In this document: positions 33,513-42,508 of the stretch, one piece after another
How the letters are laid out: each line of letters opens with the position of its first letter
Numbering within the stretch: the first letter of the stretch is position 1
From: SYIM01 sp964581825
GTDB taxonomy: Bacteria; Pseudomonadota; Gammaproteobacteria; Burkholderiales; Burkholderiaceae_E
Length of the DNA: 44,270 nucleotides
Direction of reading: 5' to 3'
Assembly: GCA_964581825.1 (NCBI GenBank)
Contig: CAZORB010000017.1
Location: 1-44,270 of the forward strand
Notes under the pieces: model-generated
The model's database searches: none
What the model was told of the DNA's origin: nothing
Seen by the model: only the letters and a program-made list of their open reading frames with translations
Program-made: the position numbers and the translations under genes

Positions 33513-34697
33513 ATGAACCGCGAAGTCGTCGTCGTCAGCGGTGTGCGCACCGCCATCGGAACTTTTGGCGGCAGCCTTAAAGATCAAACCCCCACCCAGC
33601 TCGGCGCAGCAGTGCTGCGTGAGGCATGCCGCAGAGCGGCAGTAGGCGCCGATGATGTGCACCATGTGGTGTTCGGTCACGTCGTCAACACCGAGCCGCG
33701 GGATCTTTACCTTTCACGCGTCGCCACGATCGAGGGCGGTTTGTCCAAAGAGACACCGGCACTCACCCTGAACCGCCTGTGCGGATCGGGGCTTCAGGCA
33801 ATCGTCACTGCTGCGCAAACCATCATGCTGGGCGATGCTGATGTCGCAGTGGGCGGTGGCGCCGAAGTGATGAGCCGTGGCCCCTATCTGCTGCCGGGCG
33901 CACGCTGGGGACAGCGGATGGGCGATGGTCAAATGCTCGACATGATGACCGGCGCGCTGCACGACCCGTTCGGCCGTATCCACATGGGCGTGACCGCCGA
34001 AAATGTGGCCAAGCAATGGCAGATCAGCCGTGAAGACCAGGACGCGCTCGCCGTCGAAAGCCATCGGCGTGCTGCGAACGCGGTCAAGAGTGGTTACTTC
34101 CGCGATCAGATCCTGGATATCGAACTCAAGTCGCGCAAGGGCCCGGTGGTCTTCAATACCGACGAGCATTTCCGGGGCGATGCATCGATTGAGGATATGG
34201 CGAAGCTCAAGCCTGTGTTCGTGCGTGAAAACGGCACGGTCACAGCGGGCAATGCCTCCGGCATCAATGACGGTGCAGGAGCGGTCGTGCTCATGGAGCG
34301 TCGCACCGCTGAATTGCGCGGACTCAAGCCGCTGGCACGCCTGGTCTCTTACGCACATGCGGGCGTCGACCCCTCCGTGATGGGAATCGGGCCAGTGCCC
34401 GCATCACGCAAGGCGCTCGATCGCGCAGGGCTTCGCACCACCGATCTCGATGTCATTGAAGCCAACGAGGCGTTTGCCGCACAGGCGCTCGCCGTCACGC
34501 GACAGCTCGATCTGGATCCGGCCAAGGTCAACCCGAACGGCTCGGGTATCTCACTGGGTCACCCGATCGGCGCAACCGGTGCAATCATCACGGTGAAGGC
34601 GCTTTACGAATTGCAGCGCATCCAGGGTCGCTATGCTCTGGTCACCATGTGCATCGGCGGCGGACAAGGTATCGCTGCGGTCTTCGAGCGCGTCTAA
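33513..34697 (+). CDS. bktB: Acetyl-CoA acetyltransferase/beta-ketothiolase (BktB-like)
   Basis: The 394-residue thiolase closely resembles BktB of Ralstonia eutropha (REVVVVSGVRTAIGTFGGSL start, DLDVIEANEAFAAQA, NPNGSGISLGHPIGATGA). Catalytic residues are Cys90 (LNRLCGSGLQ), His350 and Cys380 (MCIGGGQG). BktB condenses acetyl-CoA with acetyl- or propionyl-CoA, or cleaves 3-ketoacyl-CoA, serving PHA synthesis or acid degradation. GGAG lies about 12 bases before the ATG. The kinase gene follows after 11 bases, so a thiolase-kinase-enolase transcript is likely. It may cleave a product of the kinase-enolase route, which is speculative. Confidence 0.95.
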   Translation: MNREVVVVSGVRTAIGTFGGSLKDQTPTQLGAAVLREACRRAAVGADDVHHVVFGHVVNTEPRDLYLSRVATIEGGLSKETPALTLNRLCGSGLQAIVTAAQTIMLGDADVAVGGGAEVMSRGPYLLPGARWGQRMGDGQMLDMMTGALHDPFGRIHMGVTAENVAKQWQISREDQDALAVESHRRAANAVKSGYFRDQILDIELKSRKGPVVFNTDEHFRGDASIEDMAKLKPVFVRENGTVTAGNASGINDGAGAVVLMERRTAELRGLKPLARLVSYAHAGVDPSVMGIGPVPASRKALDRAGLRTTDLDVIEANEAFAAQALAVTRQLDLDPAKVNPNGSGISLGHPIGATGAIITVKALYELQRIQGRYALVTMCIGGGQGIAAVFERV

Positions 34698-34708
34698 GGG
34701 ACAGATCG

Positions 34709-35731
34709 ATGGCGGGTAGCGATCACCCTACGCAGCCCGCCGCTGAAATCCTCGATGCGCTCGCGCGCCTCGGACTGGTTGCTTCCGGCGAGCGGGTTGA
34801 TCTGGCGCCGCTTGCAGGGGGCGTGTCCTCGGATATCTGGCGGGTGAATCTTCGGAGCGGGCCCGTGTGCGTCAAGCGTGCGCTGCCGCGTCTGAAGGTG
34901 AGCCAGGTCTGGGAAGCGCCGGTCGAGCGCAACCGCTTCGAATTTCGATGGCTGCAAACCGTCGCCCGCATCGCACCTGGGGCCGTGCCGCCGCTGATCG
35001 CAGACAGCCAGCCCGACCAGCTGTTCGTCATGGCGTTTCTCGAACCCGACCGGCATCCGGTCTGGAAACAGCAATTGCGTGACGGCATCGCCGACCCTGG
35101 CTTTGCGAGTCAGGTGGGACATACGCTTGCGCAGATTCACGCCGCGACCGCCGATCAGCCTGATCTGGCCGCTCAGTTCGACACCGGCCCATTTTTCCAT
35201 GCGCTGCGGCTGGAACCTTACCTGGAGGCCGCCGCCCGACACCATCCGGATCGATCCGATGCGTTGCGCGCGCTGATTCAAACCACTGCCACGACCCGAC
35301 GGGTCCTGGTGCACGGCGACGTCAGTCCAAAGAATATTCTGTGTGGCCCTCGCGGGCCGATCTTCCTCGATGCCGAGTGCGCCTGGTACGGTGATCCAGC
35401 CTTCGACCTCGCGTTCTGCCTCAATCATCTGCTGCTCAAATGCGTTTGGGTACCCGAGGCAAGCGAACGTTTCTTGCACTGCTACCAGGCGCTTGGCGCA
35501 GCCTATCTTGCAGGCGTTCAATGGGAAGAGCCTGGTCTGCTCGAAGCGCGTGCCGCCAGATTGTTGCCTGGGCTTTTGCTGGCCCGTATTGATGGCAAGT
35601 CGCCTGTTGAATACATCACCACCGACGCGCAACGTAATCGGGTTCGACACTTTGCGCGCGCCCTGCTCGCTGCGCCCGTGCCTCGCCTGGGCGAGATCGC
35701 CGTAGCGTGGGATAAGGAGATCCGCGGATGA
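34709..35731 (+). CDS. APH-fold small-molecule kinase of unknown substrate
   Basis: The 340-residue protein belongs to the aminoglycoside phosphotransferase/choline kinase-like family (PF01636). The ATP-binding region is LAPLAGGVSSDIWRVNL with a Lys in VCVKRALP. The catalytic loop is VLVHGDVSPKNILCG. The metal motif is IFLDAECAWYGDPAFDLAF, with a DxE in place of the kinase DFG, as in choline and methylthioribose kinases. The ATG at 34709, with AGGGA upstream, is favoured over an earlier start that overlaps bktB. It overlaps the enolase paralogue by four bases. This coupling suggests it phosphorylates a metabolite that the enolase-like enzyme then dehydrates; antibiotic resistance is an unlikely role. 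Confidence 0.85.
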   Translation: MAGSDHPTQPAAEILDALARLGLVASGERVDLAPLAGGVSSDIWRVNLRSGPVCVKRALPRLKVSQVWEAPVERNRFEFRWLQTVARIAPGAVPPLIADSQPDQLFVMAFLEPDRHPVWKQQLRDGIADPGFASQVGHTLAQIHAATADQPDLAAQFDTGPFFHALRLEPYLEAAARHHPDRSDALRALIQTTATTRRVLVHGDVSPKNILCGPRGPIFLDAECAWYGDPAFDLAFCLNHLLLKCVWVPEASERFLHCYQALGAAYLAGVQWEEPGLLEARAARLLPGLLLARIDGKSPVEYITTDAQRNRVRHFARALLAAPVPRLGEIAVAWDKEIRG

Positions 35732-37020
35732 CACACGCAACGATTAGTCGGGTCATTGCCCGTCGGGTATGGGATTCGCGTGGACGCCCCACGGTGGAAG
35801 CGGAAGTGCACACCGAGCGCGGCGTCGGGCGCGCCATCGCCCCTGCAGGTGCATCCACTGGGTCGGGAGAAGCCCGCGAGTTGCGCGATGGCGGCAAACG
35901 ACTCCGCGGGCTTGACGTCAGCCAAGCCGTCGCAAACGTTAACGGTCCGATCGCGCAGGCGCTGGTCGGCTTGAATGTCGCTGACCAGCTGGCGATCGAT
36001 CAGACAATGATCACGCTCGATGGCACGCCAAACAAAGGACGGCTCGGTGCGAACGGTATCGTTGCCGTATCGCTTGCCGCCGCCCAGGCCGCCGCTCAGG
36101 CCGCCCGTCTTCCACTCTGGCAGCACCTCGCACAGCATGCAGCGACCGGCAAGGCGCCAAGACTGCCCTTGCCCGAAGTGCAGATCTTTGGTGGCGGCGC
36201 GCATGCTGGCGCACGCGTAGACCTGCAGGATTTTCTACTCGTCGCTCCTGGCGCACGCAGTTTCGCCGAGGCGATTGAATGGACAGCAGAGGTGTACCAC
36301 GCTGCCGGCGCACGAATGGCAGCGCGGGGGTCGGTACTGGGCGTGGCCGATGAAGGGGGCTGGTGGCCCGACTTTCACGGAAATGAACAGGCCATCGAAA
36401 CGCTTACACGCGCGATCGAGGACACCGGACTATCAGCCCCGTCGCAGGTGGCCATCGCCCTCGACATTGCCTCAACCCAGTTCTTCGATGGCGAGCACTA
36501 CACCCTGAAGCTCGATGGACGAAAGCTCGATCGACAGGCTTTCGCCGACCTGCTGACATCCTGGATTGATGCCTATCCGATTGTCTCGGTGGAAGATCCG
36601 TTCGCCGAAAACGATATCGAGGGTATGCGCGCATTCACCGCACGTTGCGGGCATAGGGTGCAGATCGTGGGCGACGATTTCCTGGTCACGGATGCCGCCA
36701 GAATTCAAGAGGCCGCTCGCACCGGCTGCTGCAATGCCGCGCTGCTCAAACCCAATCAGATTGGCACGGTGAGCGAAACCCTCGCCGCCTGGCGGGCGGC
36801 GCAGGCAGCGGGCTGGGGCGCGATCGTGTCAGCACGGTCAGGCGAAAGCGAAGATGTGAGCATCGTTCACCTGGCAATCGGGTGGGGTGTGCCGCAACTG
36901 AAGGTAGGCAGCTTTGCGCGCTCCGAGCGCATGGCAAAGTGGAACGAAGCGCTTCGGATTGAAGAGGCGCTCGGCAGCAACGCCGCACCCTTCCCGGCGC
37001 CAGGCATTTATCCGGACTGA
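35728..37020 (+). CDS. Divergent enolase paralogue
   Basis: The 430-residue protein spans full enolase length and keeps much of its machinery. Metal ligands are Asp246, Glu289 (VEDP) and Asp316 (VGDD); catalytic candidates are Glu209 (DEGG), Lys341 (LLKPNQIGTVSET) and Lys392; Glu188 in AEVYH and His159 in GGGAHAG are also kept. Differences are telling: the usual SHRSGE loop reads SARSGE (Ala369 replaces the loop His), NGGAHA has become GGGAHA, and the usual DEGGFAP reads DEGGWWPDF. Housekeeping enolase is normally conserved at these sites and sits near pyrG, so this is likely a second enzyme with another phosphorylated substrate. Its ATG overlaps the kinase stop (ATGA). Confidence 0.85.
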   Translation: MTHATISRVIARRVWDSRGRPTVEAEVHTERGVGRAIAPAGASTGSGEARELRDGGKRLRGLDVSQAVANVNGPIAQALVGLNVADQLAIDQTMITLDGTPNKGRLGANGIVAVSLAAAQAAAQAARLPLWQHLAQHAATGKAPRLPLPEVQIFGGGAHAGARVDLQDFLLVAPGARSFAEAIEWTAEVYHAAGARMAARGSVLGVADEGGWWPDFHGNEQAIETLTRAIEDTGLSAPSQVAIALDIASTQFFDGEHYTLKLDGRKLDRQAFADLLTSWIDAYPIVSVEDPFAENDIEGMRAFTARCGHRVQIVGDDFLVTDAARIQEAARTGCCNAALLKPNQIGTVSETLAAWRAAQAAGWGAIVSARSGESEDVSIVHLAIGWGVPQLKVGSFARSERMAKWNEALRIEEALGSNAAPFPAPGIYPD

Positions 37021-37033
37021 TTGGCCTGGCCGA

Positions 37034-38242
37034 TTAGCTCAGCGTCAATGCGCTCGGCGGATCGGCCGCAGGATTCTGCACGAAGGTCTCCCACGGTACC
37101 GCTCGCACACCGGGTCGGAGTGCCTCCGTTCGGGCTACCGATCGTGCTGGCCGGTGTACGAGTACTGCATCGACGCCGCCCATTGCACCTGGCGTCCGCC
37201 GTAGAGCGGGAGCGAGTTTTTCCATCGATATCGCCATGTCGGGTACAGGTGTTCGCGTCGCCTTGACTTCGATCAGACGGACGCGGCCACCGGCAAGCGG
37301 CATCAGGAAATCAACCTCCAGCCCCTGCTGGTCGCGAAAGTGATACAGCGCCCGATGTCCGCCGGTGTTCAATTGCGACTTGATGATTTCAGCCGCGACA
37401 AACCCCTCGAAAATCGCTCCGAGAAACGGCGATCGTTCGAGCTCTGCAGCTGACCTGATTCCGAGCAGATGGCAGGCAAGTCCTGAATCTGAGAAATAAA
37501 GCTTAGGCGACTTCAAGAGTCTTTTGCCAGCGTTCTCAAAATAGGGTGGGATCAGCAGGATCTGACCGGTCAGTTCAAGAATGTCGAGCCAATTGCCGAT
37601 GCCCGGAACACTCATACCCAACGGCGCGGCCAGATCCGTGCGGTTAAGCAGCTGCCCGTGACGCGTGGCGAGCAGCGCCAGAAACCGTCGAAACTTTGCC
37701 AGGTCCTGCACCGCACTCACCGAGCGGACATCGCGCTCAAGATAGGTCTGCAGGTAGGACGAGAACCAGATGTCGGCCGCTTTGGGTCGCGCGAGAACCT
37801 CGGGGAAGCCGCCGCGCAACACCGACACGCGATCCGATTCGGCAAAAGAGATCGGCGCCAGATGCAGGATCGCTGCGCGTCCGGTCATCGATTCAGAAAC
37901 GTTTCTCATCAGACCTGACTCTTGCGAACCAGTGAGAAACCACTGCCCGACACGTCGCGGCATGCGATCGATACGTGCCCGCAGATAATCAAAGATCTCG
38001 GGAATATTTTGAACTTCGTCGAGAATCGCTGGGGTCTGGATATCGTCGAGCACCCCATGCGGATCCGCTCGAAACCGCGCGATCAGATCCGGATCCTCAA
38101 ACAGCCAATACGACGCCTTCGGGAACAAGCGCCGGAGAAGCCATGTTTTTCCGCATCGCCTCGGACCGGTCAAAACCACCGCAGCGAAAGATCGTGCGGC
38201 CGTTCGCAGCTGACTTTCCAGGTGTCTTGGAACAGCTTTCAT
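37034..38242 (-). CDS. AAA_14/DUF4143 ATPase
   Basis: The 402-residue protein has an N-terminal AAA ATPase (AAA_14) with Walker A GPRRCGKTWLLR, Walker B TPAILDEVQN and a WFLTGSQ sensor-type segment. A DUF4143 C-terminal domain follows. Near the end, QGLEVDFLMP and RLIEVKAT give a D...ExK pattern like a PD-(D/E)XK nuclease fold. Such genes are widespread, often mobile and poorly understood; toxin-like or DNA-related roles have been proposed for parts of the family. The ATG at 38242 has no ribosome binding site, because the perfect inverted repeat at 38244-38278 fills that space. It converges on the enolase paralogue with 13 bases between. Confidence 0.88.
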   Translation of the reverse strand: MKAVPRHLESQLRTAARSFAAVVLTGPRRCGKTWLLRRLFPKASYWLFEDPDLIARFRADPHGVLDDIQTPAILDEVQNIPEIFDYLRARIDRMPRRVGQWFLTGSQESGLMRNVSESMTGRAAILHLAPISFAESDRVSVLRGGFPEVLARPKAADIWFSSYLQTYLERDVRSVSAVQDLAKFRRFLALLATRHGQLLNRTDLAAPLGMSVPGIGNWLDILELTGQILLIPPYFENAGKRLLKSPKLYFSDSGLACHLLGIRSAAELERSPFLGAIFEGFVAAEIIKSQLNTGGHRALYHFRDQQGLEVDFLMPLAGGRVRLIEVKATRTPVPDMAISMEKLAPALRRTPGAMGGVDAVLVHRPARSVARTEALRPGVRAVPWETFVQNPAADPPSALTLS

Positions 38243-38243
38243 A

Positions 38244-38278
38244 ATGAGAATTTTAATCTAACAGATTAAAATTCTCAT
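38244..38278. repeat. Perfect AT-rich inverted repeat at the start of the AAA_14 gene
   Basis: Arms of 16 bases (ATGAGAATTTTAATCT and its exact reverse complement) flank AAC. The repeat ends one base before the ATPase start codon and begins 10 bases from the hemL stop. It is strikingly AT-rich in GC-rich DNA. On RNA it would form a 16-bp hairpin at the translation start; on DNA it could be an operator for autoregulation. It is not a normal terminator for hemL because no U-run follows outside the stem. Confidence 0.9.
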
Positions 38279-38287
38279 ATCTGTTAC

Positions 38288-39571
38288 TTATGCGACCGCG
38301 GCCAGCGACCGGCGTACAGCCGAAACCGTGTGCGCGATATCGTCATCGCTGTGGACGCTTGAGAAAAAGAACGCTTCAACCGGCGAGGGCGGCAGATAAA
38401 CACCTTCTGCCAGCATGAGGTGATAAAACCGCTTGAAGCGGTCGAGGTCCTGCTGCTGGGCTTCCGAAAAACTGGTAGGCGGCGTTGCCCGGAAATAAAG
38501 GCCCGCCATGCCGCCCTGATGCTGTGCGCTGAAGGCCACACCGGCTTCGCGGCCCGCAGCATTTAAACCATCCACCAGCTGCGCGCAGCGCCGATGTAGG
38601 GTATCGAAGAACCCTGAGCCTGAAATCAGATCGAGCGTGGCGAGCCCAGCGGCCATCGCAATGGGATTGCCCGATAAGGTGCCCGCCTGATACACCGGCC
38701 CAAGCGGGGCCATCATTTCCATGATGGCGGCGGGCCCGCCAATGGCGCCCACCGGCATGCCGCCACCAATGACCTTGCCAAATGCGCTCATGTCGGGTTG
38801 GATGCCAACGACTTCCTGGGCCCCGCCCAGCGCCACCCGAAAACCGCTCATCACCTCATCGAAGATGAGCAGCGCACCATGACGGGTGCAGAGCTCGCGC
38901 AGGCCTTCCAGAAAGCCCGGCGCAGGCCGAATCAGGTTCATATTGCCCGGCATCGGCTCAACCATGACGCAGGCCACACTATCGGGGTGCGCCGCAAAGA
39001 GCGCCTCGACGCTTGCCAGATCATTGAACTGCGCCACCAGCGTGTGCTGCGCAAGATCAGCGGGCACGCCTGCCGAGCTGGGTGTGCCGAAGGCCAGCGC
39101 ACCGGATCCCGCCTTGACCAGCAGGCTGTCCGCAGTGCCGTGATAGCAGCCCTCAAACTTGATGATCCGGTCGCGCTTGGTGTAACCCCGAGCCAGGCGG
39201 ATGGCTGACATCGCAGCCTCGGTGCCGGAGCTGGTAAAACGGACACGCTCGACCTGCGGAAAAATCGCGCACAGCCGCTCGGCGAGTTCGCTTTCCATGA
39301 CATTGGGCGCACCGTAGGACAGACCCCGAACGGCGGCCTGCTGAACGGCCTGAATGACGTGAGGGTGGGAGTGGCCCGCGATCATCGGACCCCAGGAACC
39401 CAGGTAGTCGACATAGCGCTTACCTTCGACATCCCACATGTAGGCACCCTCGGCGCGGGCAATAAAGCGCGGCGTGCCGCCGACTGCGCGAAACGCCCGT
39501 ACCGCCGAGTTGACGCCACCCACGAGCACCTTCCGAGCGCGAGAAAATTCCTGTTCGTTGCTTGTCGTCAT
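38288..39571 (-). CDS. hemL: Glutamate-1-semialdehyde 2,1-aminomutase
   Basis: The 427-residue PLP enzyme makes 5-aminolevulinate in the C5 haem pathway. Lys266 in MSAFGKVIGGGMPVGA binds PLP; other signatures are RFTSSGTEAAMSAIRLAR, FEGCYHGTADSLLVKAGSG and LLIFDEVMSGFRV. The ATG at 39571 has AGGGGGAAA just upstream and starts MTTSNEQEF as expected. The 123 bases before it, up to the fdsA stop, contain no recognised gene and probably hold its promoter. Confidence 0.97.
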   Translation of the reverse strand: MTTSNEQEFSRARKVLVGGVNSAVRAFRAVGGTPRFIARAEGAYMWDVEGKRYVDYLGSWGPMIAGHSHPHVIQAVQQAAVRGLSYGAPNVMESELAERLCAIFPQVERVRFTSSGTEAAMSAIRLARGYTKRDRIIKFEGCYHGTADSLLVKAGSGALAFGTPSSAGVPADLAQHTLVAQFNDLASVEALFAAHPDSVACVMVEPMPGNMNLIRPAPGFLEGLRELCTRHGALLIFDEVMSGFRVALGGAQEVVGIQPDMSAFGKVIGGGMPVGAIGGPAAIMEMMAPLGPVYQAGTLSGNPIAMAAGLATLDLISGSGFFDTLHRRCAQLVDGLNAAGREAGVAFSAQHQGGMAGLYFRATPPTSFSEAQQQDLDRFKRFYHLMLAEGVYLPPSPVEAFFFSSVHSDDDIAHTVSAVRRSLAAVA

Positions 39572-39694
39572 GACGATTTCCCCCTTTGCGACAGGCTGTC
39601 CATATCAGGCGACAGTCTAGCCGAACACCCGCGCTGACAACGTGTCATAAGCACGGGAATCAGCACGCGCGCTGGCCACCGCACGGCTCGGGTG

Positions 39695-42508
39695 TCAGCT
39701 TGAGCTGGGGGCGCGCACCACCTGCACTGCACAGTACTTCAGCTCAGGGATTTTCGCGGCAGGATCGAGCGCGGCATTGGTGAGCGCATTCGCCGCGGCC
39801 TCGGCGTAGGCAAACGGAATGAACACGTCGCCCTGCGCAAGGCCGCTGTCGGCGCGAACCTTCAACGTAATCGCACCGCGGCGCGAACGGACGACGGCCC
39901 GATCCGCTGGCGCGAGGCCTAAACGCTCAAGTGCCTTCGGATGCATCGACGCCGTGGGCTCGGGCGCAATCGCATCAAGCGCCTGCGCGCGTCGCGTCAT
40001 GGACCCCGTGTGCCAGTGCTCGAGCTCGCGACCCGTGATCAGCACAAACGGGTATTCGGTATCAGGCAACTCATCTGCGAATCGAAGCGACGCGGGCACA
40101 AAGCGCGCCCGGCCGTCATTGGTGGGAAAGTGATCGGTGAACACCACCGCCTCGCCCGGGTCGTTATCGCCCGTACAGGGGTATACGACAGCGCCCTCAC
40201 GTTCGAGACGATCCCAGCTGATGCCAGCGATCGACGGCATGCAGCCACGCATTTCCTCGAAGACGTCGCGGGCATGCGAATAGCGCCAGTCGAGTCCCAG
40301 GCGTCTGGCGAGATCGACAATGATCGCGAGATCCTGCCGGGCCTGCCCGGGCGGCGTGAGCGCAGCGCGCCCGAGCTGCACCAGCCGGTCGGTGTTGGTG
40401 AAGGTACCCGTTTTTTCAGCATGTGCCGACGCGGGCAGAATCACATCGGCCAGCCAGGCAGTTTCAGTCGGAAAAATATCCTGCACCACCAAAAATTCAA
40501 GCGAAGCGAGCGCGGCTCGGGCATGCGACAAATCGGGATCCGACATTGCCGGGTTCTCGCCCAATATGTACATCCCGCGAATGCGTCCAGCCTGCGCGGC
40601 TTTGATGATCTCAACCACGGTGAGCCCTGGCGCGCGCGAAAGCGGTTGCGCCCAAAACTCCTCGAACGCGCGCAGCACGTTTTCATGACCTGTGCGCTGG
40701 TAATCGGGAAGCATCATGGGAATAAGACCGGCATCCGAGGCGCCCTGAACATTGTTCTGGCCGCGAAGCGGATGAAGACCTGTGCCGGGCCGTCCGATCT
40801 GGCCGGTAGCAAGCGCCAGTGCAATGAGACAGCGCGCGTTGTCGGTGCCATGCGTGTGCTGCGAAACGCCCATCCCCCACAGAATCATTGACGCACGACT
40901 TGTGGCGTACACCCGCGCCACGTCGCGAATTGTCGCCGCGTCAATACCGCAGATCGGAGCCATGGCCTCGGGCGTCGTGTGTTGCACCGCCGTGCGTAAT
41001 TCATCAAAACCTGCGGTACGAGCCGCTACAAACGCCTGATCAACCAGCCCTTCTTCGATGATGACGTGCAGCATTGCGTTAAGCAGCGCCACATCGGTAT
41101 CCGCACGAAACTGAAGCATGTGGGTTGCAAACCGCGCGAGACCATTACGCCGGGGGTCGGCCACGATCAGTTTGGCCCCTCGCTTGACCGCGTTCTTAAT
41201 CCACGTAGCCGCTACCGGGTGATTGACGGTGGGATTGGCACCGATTACAAAAATGACCTCCGACTGCGCCACATCCGCCACCTGGTTCGATACCGCCCCC
41301 GAGCCAATGCCCTCCAGAAGCGCCGCAACACTTGAGGCATGACATAGCCGGGTGCAGTGGTCGACGTTATGTGTACCGAACCCTGTTCGGATCAGCTTCT
41401 GAAAGAGATAAGCCTCCTCGTTCGAGCCCTTGGCAGATCCAAAACCCGCTAGCGAATCAGCTCCCTGGCGATCGCGAATGTCGGCAATTTTTGCCGCGAC
41501 CAGACTAAGCGCTTCATCCCAGCTGGCCTCGCGAAACGACGCACGCCAATCAGCGGGCACACGATCGGTATCCAGGCGCTTGGGCGCGTCTGCACGCCGA
41601 ATCAGCGGCACGGTAAGCCTGTCAGCGCTACTCACATAATCGAAGCCAAACCGACCCTTCACGCACAGGCGCGACTGATTGGCTGGGCCAGGACGTCCTT
41701 CCACATGAATGATCTGGTTGCCGCTGACGTGGTAGGTCAACTGGCATCCCACCCCGCAATACGGACAAACCGAGTCAACCGCCTTTTCCGTACGCCGGGG
41801 GGCGATCGCGGAGGCCGCTAAAAACGCGTCGCCTGCCATCGGAGATACGGCCGCTCCCAACAGCTTGGGCATCAGCGCGCCAGTGGGGCAGGCCTGTACA
41901 CACTCACCGCATCCGACGCAAGTGGAGGCGCCCAACGGGTCATCCAAGTCGAAGACGATCTGTGCGGCATCCCCGCGCCAGGCATAGCCAATCACATCAT
42001 TGACCTGCTCTTCGCGACAGGCCCGCGCGCATCGGCCACATTGGATACACGCATCGAGATTGACCGCAATCGCCGGGTGACTGACATCAGATACAGGTTG
42101 CTCTCGCGAAGGAAAACGGGGAGCACCCACCCCCAGCCGGCTGGCCCACTGATCAAGCTCTGAGTCTTCCCGATGCGCGGTATCGGGCATATCGGAGAGC
42201 AGCAACTCAAGCACCATTTTCTGCGCAGCGCGTGCGCGATCGCTGGTGGTATTTACCTTGGCCCCTGGAGACGGCATCCGGCAGCAGGAGGGCGCAAGCG
42301 TGCGCTCGCCCTCGATTTCAACCACACAGGCGCGGCAGTTACCGTCGGCGCGAAGGCCCTCGTGGTAGCACAGATGCGGAATGTCGATCTGATGACGTTG
42401 CGCGACCTGCAGCAGCGTTTCCCCCGCCTGGGCTTGGACCGCGCGACCATCGAGTTCGAAAGCGATGACAGCAGAAGGCGATGTCAGTGAAGGGACCCTG
42501 GCGTTCAT
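39695..42508 (-). CDS. fdsA: NAD-linked molybdenum formate dehydrogenase, catalytic alpha subunit
   Basis: The 937-residue protein matches cytoplasmic FdsA-type formate dehydrogenases, which oxidise formate to CO2. The N terminus has a plant-type [2Fe-2S] domain (Cys47, Cys58, Cys61 and Cys75 or Cys76) and then two 4Fe-4S motifs (CIQCGRCARACREEQ and CVGCGECVQACPTGA). A further cluster (SVCPYCGVGCQLTYHV) starts the molybdopterin domain. The metal-binding Cys lies in VDHCTRLCHASS, and GMGVSQHTHGTDNARC is a typical segment. The ATG at 42508 has GAGGTGG upstream and overlaps the stop of fdsGB (TGATG). No signal peptide is present. FdsC and FdsD genes, which usually follow, are absent here. Confidence 0.95.
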   Translation of the reverse strand: MNARVPSLTSPSAVIAFELDGRAVQAQAGETLLQVAQRHQIDIPHLCYHEGLRADGNCRACVVEIEGERTLAPSCCRMPSPGAKVNTTSDRARAAQKMVLELLLSDMPDTAHREDSELDQWASRLGVGAPRFPSREQPVSDVSHPAIAVNLDACIQCGRCARACREEQVNDVIGYAWRGDAAQIVFDLDDPLGASTCVGCGECVQACPTGALMPKLLGAAVSPMAGDAFLAASAIAPRRTEKAVDSVCPYCGVGCQLTYHVSGNQIIHVEGRPGPANQSRLCVKGRFGFDYVSSADRLTVPLIRRADAPKRLDTDRVPADWRASFREASWDEALSLVAAKIADIRDRQGADSLAGFGSAKGSNEEAYLFQKLIRTGFGTHNVDHCTRLCHASSVAALLEGIGSGAVSNQVADVAQSEVIFVIGANPTVNHPVAATWIKNAVKRGAKLIVADPRRNGLARFATHMLQFRADTDVALLNAMLHVIIEEGLVDQAFVAARTAGFDELRTAVQHTTPEAMAPICGIDAATIRDVARVYATSRASMILWGMGVSQHTHGTDNARCLIALALATGQIGRPGTGLHPLRGQNNVQGASDAGLIPMMLPDYQRTGHENVLRAFEEFWAQPLSRAPGLTVVEIIKAAQAGRIRGMYILGENPAMSDPDLSHARAALASLEFLVVQDIFPTETAWLADVILPASAHAEKTGTFTNTDRLVQLGRAALTPPGQARQDLAIIVDLARRLGLDWRYSHARDVFEEMRGCMPSIAGISWDRLEREGAVVYPCTGDNDPGEAVVFTDHFPTNDGRARFVPASLRFADELPDTEYPFVLITGRELEHWHTGSMTRRAQALDAIAPEPTASMHPKALERLGLAPADRAVVRSRRGAITLKVRADSGLAQGDVFIPFAYAEAAANALTNAALDPAAKIPELKYCAVQVVRAPSSS

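Noticed and set aside
34709..35731. Aminoglycoside resistance gene
   Set aside because: Only the general fold is shared; the metabolic operon context and choline kinase-like DxE motif point to a small-metabolite kinase.
34694..35740. Minus-strand open frame of 348 codons
   Set aside because: It mirrors the APH-fold kinase gene and has no family-like motif; the plus-strand kinase has catalytic motifs and operon coupling.
35728..37020. Housekeeping enolase (eno)
   Set aside because: Changes in the SHRSGE loop and neighbouring signatures, and the coupling to a kinase gene, argue for a paralogue; absence of another enolase would reopen this.
38244..38278. Intrinsic terminator of hemL
   Set aside because: The stem is AT-rich, lacks a following U-run and abuts the next start codon, which fits an operator or translation-control element better.
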